5,719 nt of DNA from Syntrophus sp. (in: bacteria) (GCA_003451635.1 DMAT01000069.1:1-5719); one strand, 5' to 3'. Numbered from the stretch's first letter, positions 1 through 5,719 are shown. A program made the numbers and translations. The notes: generated from the sequence alone by a model not told the origin.

Positions 1-1088
1 TTCTTCAGGCCCGGACGGGCAAACTTCATGTGCCCCGCCTTCTGCGTCCGGCCATTGTATATGGCTTCCGAGCGGAGCCTCTTGTTCAGGGTCTTTTCCA
101 TCTTCTTGCCCAGCCAGAGCACCCGGTCCACGTCATATCCATGTTCGATGCCGAGTTCATCGATCTGCACCAGGAGATCCTCCATGGTGATCAGACCTAC
201 GAAGCGCGGATCATCGTAATAATATTCCCCGGTGCCCCGGATGGGACAGTCGTCGAGGAAGTTGGCAGGCTGTCCGCCCAGACCGCCCAGGGTCGCCTCG
301 AAACGGGTGATACCGGCCTGCAGGGCCGCCAGGATCGAAGAAGAGGCGATCCGCTTCGTTTCGTGGAGATGGCAGAGGTGGGCTTCCGGATTCGGCATGG
401 CATCGAGGATCATGGAGAAATACCGGTATACGTCCGCCGCGTTGGCAGAACCGTCATGGTCGGCGTGCTCGATGTCATGGGCGCCGATCTCGAACCAGCG
501 TTTCGTGAATTCCACGGCGTCTTCCAGCTTCGTGGCGCCGCTGATGGGGCTTCCCCAGATCGTGCTGACGGTGCCGCACATCTTTAGGCCCGCATCCCGG
601 GCCTTCGCTATACAACGCTCCGCTTCCTTCCAGTAGGTGGGAAGGGTCGTCCCGGAATTGGCGAAATGATGCTCCTCGTCCGTCGAGACCATCATGAGAA
701 TCCGGTCGGGGCCGTAGCCGTTCTTCTTCATCTCGATGGCCCGGTCCACCGCGGTTTCACGGATCGTGACGTTGGTGAAAATGACATCCCTGTCGATGTT
801 GATACCGGCCCGGGCGCAACGCTTCTTGAATTCTTCGCTCCGCATGGCCTTCATGACCTCTTCCGCGTCGCGGAACTGGGGTGTAGTCGAAACGGCGCCA
901 AGATTGGTCACCTCCAACTCACGGCAACCCGCCAGGATCAATTCCTGACCGTAGAAGATCTTCGCCTCCGTGGAAACGAATTTTTCCTCGTGCTGGAACC
1001 CGTCCCGGATCGTGATATCCCCGATGGTCACCTTCTTGGGCATCCTGGGAAAAATCTTCCAATAATCATACTCTGATGCTTTTGCCAT
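1..1088 (-). CDS. HMG-CoA lyase-like DRE-TIM aldolase (pyruvate carboxyltransferase superfamily), 3' end outside window
   Basis: The frame reads 362 full codons from ATG at 1086-1088 and runs off the window edge without a stop. The start is set by a GGAGG ribosome site 9 bases upstream. The fold is recognisable: IRDGFQ (residues 27-32, the RDGLQ-like signature with metal-binding Asp29), CHLHET (239-244, the HxH metal ligands His240 and His242), and GGLGG (268-272). Known HMG-CoA lyases cleave HMG-CoA to acetyl-CoA and acetoacetate using a cysteine in GGLGGCP. Here that residue is Gln273, and the following GASGN-type loop is replaced by a longer stretch, residues 274-301, that contains Cys281 and an EYYYDDP segment. 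The chain is also longer than the roughly 300 residues of bacterial HMG-CoA lyases. It is the third gene of the operon, 40 bases after the carboxyltransferase. Lysine is coded AAG in 21 of 24 cases, unlike its neighbours. The superfamily is secure; HMG-CoA lyase activity itself is doubtful. A cytoplasmic aldol or Claisen-type lyase or synthase acting with the carboxylase is inferred. Confidence 0.85.
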   Translation of the reverse strand, partial: MAKASEYDYWKIFPRMPKKVTIGDITIRDGFQHEEKFVSTEAKIFYGQELILAGCRELEVTNLGAVSTTPQFRDAEEVMKAMRSEEFKKRCARAGINIDRDVIFTNVTIRETAVDRAIEMKKNGYGPDRILMMVSTDEEHHFANSGTTLPTYWKEAERCIAKARDAGLKMCGTVSTIWGSPISGATKLEDAVEFTKRWFEIGAHDIEHADHDGSANAADVYRYFSMILDAMPNPEAHLCHLHETKRIASSSILAALQAGITRFEATLGGLGGQPANFLDDCPIRGTGEYYYDDPRFVGLITMEDLLVQIDELGIEHGYDVDRVLWLGKKMEKTLNKRLRSEAIYNGRTQKAGHMKFARPGLK

Positions 1089-1097
1089 AATACTGCT

Positions 1098-1102
1098 CCT
1101 CC
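1098..1102 (-). promoter_or_regulatory. Ribosome binding site of the lyase-like gene
   Basis: The minus strand reads GGGAGGAGC, with a GGAGG core 9 bases before the ATG at 1088. It is the strongest Shine-Dalgarno match in the window, so the third gene probably initiates independently even though it lies in an operon. Confidence 0.8.
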
Positions 1103-1128
1103 CTTTCTTAATTTGGTTTTTTTATATT

Positions 1129-3162
1129 TTAAAGCTTCTCCAGTATAAAAAGAAGCTGCCCTTCCCGAACCGTGCAATTCAGCCTGATGCAGACCTCGGC
1201 AACCTGGCCGTCAAAAGGGGCAACGACGGCGTTTTCCATCTTCATCGCCTCGAGATTGGCGATTTCTTCCCCTTTATGAACGATATCGCCTGCCTTGAGC
1301 ATTCCCCTTTTGGGATTTCCGATTCTCCAGGCGTTTCCGTTTATTGGCGCGCCGACATCGCCGGGCCCCTTCGCCATGCGCACCTCTACTTTTTTGACCC
1401 TCGGCGTTTCGACCGCGTAAACCGTTATCTTGTTATTGACGAGCATCACGACATGTATTACCCCTTCATATTCGGAGCCCACGGAGACAAGTTCCAGGGA
1501 ATAAGGTTTGCCGCAGAGTTCGAAATCGACTTTGTCCCCCGGTTTTTTCAGCCCTTTTCTCCAGACGTCCGTCGGCAGCACCAGCGGCGCTTCACCATAT
1601 TTGGCTCTGAACCCGATGAATTCAAGGGCATCCTTAGGGTGCATCAAGTACAGGATAAACTCTTCCTCGGAAGGCGCTCTCCCGATCGTTGCCGCGAGGT
1701 CGGCCTTCATCTTTTCAAGGTCATCTTCTTTCAATAAATCCAGGGGCGACAGCTCCTGACGTTCTTGTATCTTTTCCTCCCAGTTATCCCCAAAGGCGCT
1801 TCTGTAAACCCATTCTGCCGGCCAGCCGAAGGGAAGCTTCCCGTAATTACCGAGGAGCAGGCTTTTAAAGTCTCCCGGGGCCTTTCTGAAAATATCCAGG
1901 AGTTCCTCCTGTTCGTCTTTGTCCAGGGATTCAAAGTCCTGGGACCGCTCCTCCACAAACCGGGCGAGCAGTTCCGTTATCTGCCTTACCCCGGCATCTC
2001 CCTTTTCCTTGGCATATCTGTTCACAATGCCGCTGCATGTTACCCAGGTAATCTGGGAACCAGGAGTCACATCAAAATATCTGACGATCCTGTTATAAAG
2101 GGCCATCACCTTCAGGATTGCCGGCATGAGATGAAAAAAACTTCCCATTTCGGCCTGCTCAAAAGAACTGGGAAAGGCGCCTCCGGGCATTTTGTGAAGG
2201 GTTACGGTATGATCGTACCCTTTGAAGGGAGACTCGGACCAGTCATAATTGCCGATCCACTCCCGGACCTTTTGTACGGCCGCCTCCGCCGCTTTTCTGT
2301 CGAGATGGACCGGGACGCCCGATTCCTCAAAATATGCCTGTACGCCTAAGATCGGCGAATGGCCGTAGAACCTCACCAGCGAGTCTTCCTGGACATCGAC
2401 GATTTTGGCGCCCGCCTTTGCCGCCGCAAGCAGGGCCGGCATGGCAAGGCCGTCGGTAATATGCCGGTGGTATTGAATAACCAGTTCCGGGTATCTTTGC
2501 AGGATGGCGTCAATGAGATTGTCGATCCTGGCAATGTCGCCAACACCCGCCATATCTTTGATGCACAGGATGATCTCCCCTGTTCCGCCGCAGAGATCTG
2601 CAATCTCACCGACTATGTTCAAGTAATAGCCGTTTGTCGCCCAATCGGCTACGGTAAAGGAGACGGTCGGTTCGAAGAGTTTCCCCCTTTTCATGACCAC
2701 CTCGGCAACGGCGCGCATATTTCTTATGTCGTTTAGAAAAGAGAAGCATCGCCAGACATCTATGTCGACCTGGGAAACAACATGTTCGATAACGTTTTTC
2801 GGATAGGGTCTGTAGCCGAAAAGGTTGGTTTCCCTGATTAGAGTTTGCAGGAGAACGTCGGGCATGAGTTCTCTGAGGATCGCGATTTCCTCGAAAGGGC
2901 TTTCCCTTCTGTTCATCACGCCGACGTGCCAACGCGCACCGCCGTGGCATTCGGCGCTGAACAACCCCATATGGTTGTAAAAAGGCGCCAAGGTTCTCAA
3001 ATCGTAAATGCGGTGACGGTTTTTAAAATCCGATTGTCCCGCATCCCGCATCCCTACGGAGGTTAAACAAACACCGGGCAGCAAGCGGACGGCGCCCACA
3101 ATTTCTCTGGCCGACATCCCGGGCCTGACAAAGTTATTTGTTTTCATCATCTCTACATCCAT
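1129..3162 (-). CDS. Divergent biotin-dependent carboxyltransferase fused to biotin carrier domain (PycB / OadA / CfiA-like), 677 aa
   Basis: Residues about 30-330 form a carboxyltransferase TIM barrel, about 335-530 the conserved-carboxylase (PYC_OADA) helical region, and about 600-677 a biotinyl domain with EAMKMEN (Lys641 is the biotin site). Expected metal ligands are kept by alignment to transcarboxylase 5S and pyruvate carboxylase: Asp40 in RDAGQS, Lys202 in CIKDMAG (the lysine that is carbamylated in the family), and His232 and His234 in YHRHITD. Arg110 (LIRETN) and Thr366 (VTPGSQ) match pyruvate-binding and proton-transfer positions. Odd points: RDAHQS is RDAGQS, LLRGxN is LIRETN, RVFD is RCFS, the usual VDTA segment after the HxH site is VDVQEDSLVRFYGHSP, and there is an N-terminal extension of about 30 residues. 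The protein would take carboxyl from biotin charged by the upstream biotin carboxylase. The acceptor is probably a 2-oxo acid or related carbonyl compound, but pyruvate is not assured. A decarboxylase is less likely because a biotin carboxylase is encoded alongside and no membrane pump subunit lies between the genes. The start is uncertain: ATGs at 3162, 3150 and 3147 all have weak ribosome sites. Confidence 0.9.
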   Translation of the reverse strand: MDVEMMKTNNFVRPGMSAREIVGAVRLLPGVCLTSVGMRDAGQSDFKNRHRIYDLRTLAPFYNHMGLFSAECHGGARWHVGVMNRRESPFEEIAILRELMPDVLLQTLIRETNLFGYRPYPKNVIEHVVSQVDIDVWRCFSFLNDIRNMRAVAEVVMKRGKLFEPTVSFTVADWATNGYYLNIVGEIADLCGGTGEIILCIKDMAGVGDIARIDNLIDAILQRYPELVIQYHRHITDGLAMPALLAAAKAGAKIVDVQEDSLVRFYGHSPILGVQAYFEESGVPVHLDRKAAEAAVQKVREWIGNYDWSESPFKGYDHTVTLHKMPGGAFPSSFEQAEMGSFFHLMPAILKVMALYNRIVRYFDVTPGSQITWVTCSGIVNRYAKEKGDAGVRQITELLARFVEERSQDFESLDKDEQEELLDIFRKAPGDFKSLLLGNYGKLPFGWPAEWVYRSAFGDNWEEKIQERQELSPLDLLKEDDLEKMKADLAATIGRAPSEEEFILYLMHPKDALEFIGFRAKYGEAPLVLPTDVWRKGLKKPGDKVDFELCGKPYSLELVSVGSEYEGVIHVVMLVNNKITVYAVETPRVKKVEVRMAKGPGDVGAPINGNAWRIGNPKRGMLKAGDIVHKGEEIANLEAMKMENAVVAPFDGQVAEVCIRLNCTVREGQLLFILEKL
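3153..3162 (-). other. 10-base gene overlap, likely translational coupling
   Basis: The biotin carboxylase ends ATG-TAG (stop at 3155-3153), and the same bases in another frame hold the first ATG of the carboxyltransferase at 3162. Two more in-frame ATGs follow at 3150 and 3147. None has a strong Shine-Dalgarno sequence, so reinitiation by ribosomes finishing the upstream gene is likely. This fits two subunits of one enzyme made in fixed ratio. The overlap is seen; the coupling is inferred. Confidence 0.6.
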
Positions 3163-4610
3163 TTCTGCGGTCCCAGCGCCGAGATCTCCGCGACATATCT
3201 GGCAATTTTAAGCACCTCGTCGGCGCTGTCCTTTTCTTTGAACATGGATACAAGTTCGTCCAGGCGCTCTTCCACAAAACGGGTGGAGAAGTCCCCTGCA
3301 ATAAAGGCTGGATGCCTGATGATACTCAAAAGCAGCGGGGCCAGCGTTTTTATGCCTTCAACCCGCAGGTTTCTGCTGATGCTGCGGTCCATTATCCTTA
3401 TGGCGTCTTCCCGTACGGCCCCCGCCGTCATGAGGAGCATGAAGAGGGAATCATAGTAAGGCGGGATGTCGGCACCCTCATATACGCCCGAAGCAACCCT
3501 GACTCCGGGGCCCATCGGCACGAGCAGGCGGGAAATGGTCCCGAAAGAAGGACTGAAGGTCCTGGGGTCTTCCGCATTCAGGCGGACCTCCAGGGCCCAG
3601 CGATTCGCCAGTATGTCGGACTGCTGAAAGGGCAGCTTTTTTCCCATCGCCGCATCCAGCATGATGCCGACAATATCCAATCCCGTTATCAACTCCGTCA
3701 CTCCGTGCTCGACCTGCAAGCGGGTGTTCACTTCCAGAAAATAAAACCGTTTTTCCGCAGGGTCAAAAATAAACTCTACGGTTCCAGCCGTGGTATAGCC
3801 GATTTCCCGCATCAGACGGACCGCGGTGGAGCATATCTCCCGGCGCTGATCTTCAGTTAGGCTGGGCGAAGGCGCTTCCTCGACGATTTTCTGGTTTCGC
3901 CTCTGAATCGTGCATTCCCTTTCGAAAAGATGGATCACATTACCGTGTTCATCCCCAACGATCTGCACCTCGATGTGCCTGCCGTTTTCAATGTATTTTT
4001 CCACGAGAACGGCATCATCACCAAAGGACTTTCTGGCCTCCGAACGCACTTGTGCAAGCCCCTGCTCCATCTGTTGATTATTCTCGATCTTTACCATCCC
4101 CTTGCCGCCGCCTCCGGAAGCGGCCTTGATCATGACGGGAAAAGCCACGCCTTCTTCCTCCATCCATTTGCTTACCCGGCCGGTATCCGTTACGCCGCTG
4201 ATGCCGGGGATGGTAGGGACGGCTGCTTTCCGGGCCAGCAATTTGGCCTCGATCTTGTCCCCCATCATGGCGATGACTTTGGGAGACGGACCTATCCATA
4301 TCAATCCGGCATCTATAACTCTCTGCGCAAATTCCGCATTTTCAGCAAGAAAGCCCCAGCCCGGATGGATGGCATCGGACTGGCTCTTTATGGCCGCATC
4401 AATGATTTTATCCATGTTCAGATACGATTCCACCGGTGGGGCGTCGCCGATATGCATTGCCGTATCGGCCATAAATACGTGATGGGAGAGCCTGTCCGGC
4501 GTACTGTATACAGCCGTGGTCGGAATCCTCCTGTCCCTGCATGTATGCATTATTCTGACTGCGGGCACCCCCCTGTTGGCAATCAGAACCTTTTCAATTA
4601 TTCGATTCAT
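3153..4610 (-). CDS. Biotin carboxylase subunit (AccC / PycA / CfiB-like), 485 aa
   Basis: An ATP-grasp biotin carboxylase, which carboxylates biotin on the carrier domain using ATP and bicarbonate. It is full length for the stand-alone subunit (E. coli AccC has about 450 residues). In order: the N-terminal biotin-carboxylase domain with ANRG (11-14) and HPGWGFLAEN (82-91); the ATP-grasp domain with Lys162 and the glycine-rich loop GGGGKGM (166-172), VEKYIEN (203-209) and RHIEVQ (211-216); the catalytic QKIVEEAP (Lys241) and LEVNTRLQVEH with Glu293, Asn295, Arg297 and Glu301; then the C-terminal domain with EVRLNAEDP (Arg343) and PPYYDS (383-388). All catalytic positions I can align are present, so it should be active. 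Unusual changes are ANRGVPA for the near-invariant ANRGEIA, RRNQK for RRHQK (Asn at this position is also known from urea carboxylases), and loss of the lysine in the DSMxxKL-type segment (here DSLFMLL). It is the first gene of the operon, about 34 bases after the predicted sigma-54 transcription start. A role in general fatty-acid synthesis is unlikely given its partner. Confidence 0.95.
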   Translation of the reverse strand: MNRIIEKVLIANRGVPAVRIMHTCRDRRIPTTAVYSTPDRLSHHVFMADTAMHIGDAPPVESYLNMDKIIDAAIKSQSDAIHPGWGFLAENAEFAQRVIDAGLIWIGPSPKVIAMMGDKIEAKLLARKAAVPTIPGISGVTDTGRVSKWMEEEGVAFPVMIKAASGGGGKGMVKIENNQQMEQGLAQVRSEARKSFGDDAVLVEKYIENGRHIEVQIVGDEHGNVIHLFERECTIQRRNQKIVEEAPSPSLTEDQRREICSTAVRLMREIGYTTAGTVEFIFDPAEKRFYFLEVNTRLQVEHGVTELITGLDIVGIMLDAAMGKKLPFQQSDILANRWALEVRLNAEDPRTFSPSFGTISRLLVPMGPGVRVASGVYEGADIPPYYDSLFMLLMTAGAVREDAIRIMDRSISRNLRVEGIKTLAPLLLSIIRHPAFIAGDFSTRFVEERLDELVSMFKEKDSADEVLKIARYVAEISALGPQKWM

Positions 4611-4615
4611 ATGAA

Positions 4616-4620
4616 CCTTT
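4616..4620 (-). promoter_or_regulatory. Ribosome binding site of the biotin carboxylase gene
   Basis: The minus strand reads AAAGG inside a purine-rich run, 5 bases before the ATG at 4610. Spacing is a little short but supports this start. The next downstream in-frame ATG would cut into the conserved N-terminal domain. Confidence 0.6.
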
Positions 4621-4654
4621 TTCTTCTTTTGACATAACCACTGTTGTTGGGGAC

Positions 4655-4670
4655 AGCAAGAAGAGAGCCA
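4655..4670 (-). promoter_or_regulatory. Sigma-54 (-24/-12) promoter of the carboxylase operon
   Basis: The minus strand reads TGGCTC-TCTTC-TTGCT, against the RpoN consensus TGGCAC-N5-TTGC(A/T). The invariant GG and GC doublets are present with exactly 10 bases between them; the only mismatch to the core consensus is one base (TC for AC) in the -24 element. The expected transcription start is near 4644, giving a leader of about 34 bases before the ATG at 4610. It lies directly downstream of a gene for a sigma-54 activator, which is the natural candidate regulator. Confidence 0.85.
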
Positions 4671-4680
4671 AAACGAGCGG

Positions 4681-4799
4681 CCTCAATATTCATTCAATAT
4701 CGGGAACTTAGCCAAAGCGCTCCTTCCCGGCGCCCGCCAGTGGACGGGAATATTGAGAAACTGCGAAATTAGGTTTCGAATATTTTAGAACAATTGAGG
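4681..4799. promoter_or_regulatory. Inverted repeats, candidate upstream activator sites
   Basis: CTCAATATTC at 4682-4691 is matched perfectly by its reverse complement GAATATTGAG at 4748-4757. A further ATTGAGG lies at 4793-4799, the reverse complement of the first seven bases of the block (4681-4687). A separate CGAAA-TTAGG-TTTCG palindrome sits at 4764-4778, and TTCCCG (4724-4729) pairs with CGGGAA (4745-4750). Relative to a start near 4644, the two distal GAATATTGAG/ATTGAGG copies lie at about -104 to -113 and -149 to -155, a usual distance for enhancer sites of sigma-54 activators. The proximal copy is at about -38 to -47. Binding by the Fis-type helix-turn-helix of the adjacent activator is inferred. 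These repeats could also be chance in an AT-rich spacer. Confidence 0.45.
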
Positions 4800-4808
4800 A
4801 TCTGGAAG

Positions 4809-4833
4809 AAAAATGCCGTGATGCAGGGCATTT
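4809..4833 (-). terminator. Rho-independent-type terminator after the activator gene
   Basis: AAATGCC (4811-4817) and GGCATTT (4827-4833) form a perfect 7-base-pair stem with a 9-base loop. On the minus strand the stem runs into TTTTTCTT, a U-rich tail. It lies about 44 bases after the activator's stop codon. This would separate activator transcription from the operon and leave the operon dependent on its own sigma-54 promoter. The stem has only three G-C pairs, so termination may be partial. Confidence 0.6.
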
Positions 4834-4876
4834 ATAATGGGCGAGTTTATTGCGAACCTTTGACCGGCAGTGAGAC

Positions 4877-5719
4877 TTATTCTACCTTCAGTTTCTTTCT
4901 GCGGTAACGGAAGGTATGGTGATTGAGTTTAAGAAGCATGGCCGCCTTGCTTTCATTACCTTTTGCAAGCCTGAGGGCCGCACGGATATAAAAAGCTTCC
5001 ATTTCTTCCCGGACCGAAGGGAGATTTATGCCGGTCGGCGGCAGGGGCGGAAAAGCGGCGCCGTTCAGCGGTGTCTCTGCCTCTAAGCAGCCGCTCCGGT
5101 CTTTTATCAGCAAATCTTCTAAGGCGAGTTCCGGTCCCGTACCGATCAGGACGGCTCTCTCAATTATGTTTAACAATTCACGCACATTGCCGGTCCATTG
5201 ATGGGCCAGCAACGCCCTTTCCGCCTGAGGGGAAATGGCGGTAAATTTCTTGCCGAATTTTTTACTGAGCTGGATCAGGAAATGTTTGGCGAGGGGGAGA
5301 ATGTCGTCTCTCCGTTCATTTAACGACGGAACATCAACTTTGACAACGCTCAGGCGGAAATAAAGATCTTTTCTGAACAGCCCTTTTTCTATCATATGGT
5401 CCAAGTCTTTGTTGGTGGCGGAAACCACGCGGGTATTGACCTGGAACTTCTTCGTCCCCCCAATCCGGTAAAACTCGCCGGACTCAAGGAAGCGCAGCAG
5501 CTTTGCCTGGGCCTCCTGGCTGAGGTCACCCACTTCATCAAGAAACAGCGTCCCGTTCTGAGCTTCTTCGACGAGACCTCTCTTCCCCTGCGTGCTCGCC
5601 CCGCTGAAGGCCCCTTTCTCGTAGCCAAAAAGCTCACTCTCGACGAGATCTTTTGGCAGGGATGCGCAGTTGACAGTGATTAATGGGCCCCGGAAATTGG
5701 GACTCCGGTAATGGATGGC
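4877..5719 (-). CDS. Sigma-54-dependent transcriptional activator (NtrC-type bacterial enhancer-binding protein), 5' end outside window
   Basis: 280 residues are visible, ending at TAA 4879-4877; the frame is open to the window edge. Visible parts of the AAA+ domain are ELFGYEKGAFSGA (29-41, the loop that contacts sigma-54), Walker B GTLFLDE (56-62), sensor I SATN (about 101-104), the arginine-finger region FRKDLYFR (about 115-122) and sensor II GNVREL (about 177-182). Walker A would lie just outside the window. A linker rich in Pro and Ala, about 215-235, leads to a Fis-type DNA-binding helix-turn-helix at about 252-277 (ESKAAMLL then HHTFRYRRKKL). The family uses ATP hydrolysis to remodel sigma-54 polymerase bound at -24/-12 promoters. 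The loop reads GAFSGA rather than GAFTGA, a conservative variant. The sensory N-terminus is missing, so the signal (kinase, PAS or ligand) is unknown. It lies upstream in the same orientation as the carboxylase operon, separated by a terminator, and is the likely activator of that operon. A GTG at 5533 is internal and not the start. Confidence 0.95.
   Translation of the reverse strand, partial: AIHYRSPNFRGPLITVNCASLPKDLVESELFGYEKGAFSGASTQGKRGLVEEAQNGTLFLDEVGDLSQEAQAKLLRFLESGEFYRIGGTKKFQVNTRVVSATNKDLDHMIEKGLFRKDLYFRLSVVKVDVPSLNERRDDILPLAKHFLIQLSKKFGKKFTAISPQAERALLAHQWTGNVRELLNIIERAVLIGTGPELALEDLLIKDRSGCLEAETPLNGAAFPPLPPTGINLPSVREEMEAFYIRAALRLAKGNESKAAMLLKLNHHTFRYRRKKLKVE

Noticed and set aside
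30..1076. Plus-strand open frames of 185, 134 and 136 aa opposite the lyase-like gene
   Set aside because: The minus-strand frame is continuous over 362 codons with DRE-TIM motifs; the plus frames are shadows favoured by its G/C-ending codons.
1089..1128. Terminator or promoter between the carboxyltransferase and lyase-like genes
   Set aside because: The 40-base AT-rich gap has a ribosome site but no stable hairpin and no sigma-54 or good sigma-70 match.
1276..2736. Plus-strand open frames of 153, 194 and 125 aa opposite the carboxyltransferase
   Set aside because: Antisense shadows of a coherent 677-residue protein; no family features or convincing ribosome sites.
1129..3162. Sodium-pumping oxaloacetate decarboxylase alpha subunit
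   Set aside because: A dedicated biotin carboxylase is encoded in overlap, and no beta or gamma membrane subunit is found in the operon.
1129..4610. Plain annotation as pyruvate carboxylase subunits A and B
   Set aside because: Architecture fits, but the acceptor-site signatures differ from characterised pyruvate carboxylases, so a pyruvate substrate and pycA/pycB symbols are not justified.
3138..4637. Long plus-strand open frames (240 aa at 3138-3860 and 235 aa at 3930-4637) opposite the biotin carboxylase gene
   Set aside because: They are exactly antisense to a gene with clear catalytic motifs, show no recognisable domain, and are rich in His, Arg and Pro as expected of antisense frames.
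4611..4876. Small gene, riboswitch or RNA gene in the intergenic region
   Set aside because: No open frame with a ribosome site and no recognisable riboswitch or RNA structure beyond the terminator hairpin and short inverted repeats.
4877..5533. A separate 218-residue protein starting at GTG 5533
   Set aside because: The same frame continues upstream through GAFSGA and Walker B to the window edge, so this GTG is an internal valine codon.

Overview
The window is one accessory metabolic locus with all genes on the minus strand, so transcription runs from high to low coordinates. In that order it holds: the C-terminal 280 residues of a sigma-54-dependent transcriptional activator (5719-4877, N-terminus outside the window); a 266-base intergenic region with a Rho-independent-type terminator, inverted repeats and a well-matched -24/-12 sigma-54 promoter; a stand-alone biotin carboxylase (4610-3153); a carboxyltransferase fused to a biotin carrier domain (3162-1129); and a DRE-TIM aldolase related to HMG-CoA lyase (1088-1, its last residues outside the window). 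Long open frames on the plus strand are antisense shadows of these genes.

The three enzyme genes form a tight operon: a 10-base overlap, then a 40-base gap. The first two have the two-subunit layout of pyruvate carboxylase PycA/PycB and of 2-oxoglutarate carboxylase CfiB/CfiA. ATP and bicarbonate would charge biotin on the second subunit, whose TIM-barrel domain would pass the carboxyl group to an acceptor. The third protein would make or break a C-C bond next to a carboxyl or thioester group, probably one step before or after the carboxylation.

The main point of interest is that all three enzymes depart from the classical families. The carboxyltransferase reads RDAGQS where pyruvate carboxylase, transcarboxylase 5S and oxaloacetate decarboxylase read RDAHQS, and its pyruvate-pocket motifs are rewritten although the expected metal ligands and biotin lysine are kept. 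The lyase reads GGLGGQP where HMG-CoA lyases have GGLGGCP, so the catalytic cysteine is replaced, and the following loop is longer and different. The biotin carboxylase has ANRGVPA for ANRGEIA and RRNQK for RRHQK. This suggests an undescribed biotin-dependent carboxylase plus aldolase pathway for a substrate other than pyruvate, induced through sigma-54. The substrate cannot be read from the sequence.

The host is probably an anaerobic, metabolically versatile bacterium of the Desulfobacterota (Deltaproteobacteria) type. This is inferred from the sigma-54 activator, the two-subunit carboxylase and general sequence character, and is only moderately supported. No RNA genes, insertion sequences, CRISPR arrays or attachment sites were seen.
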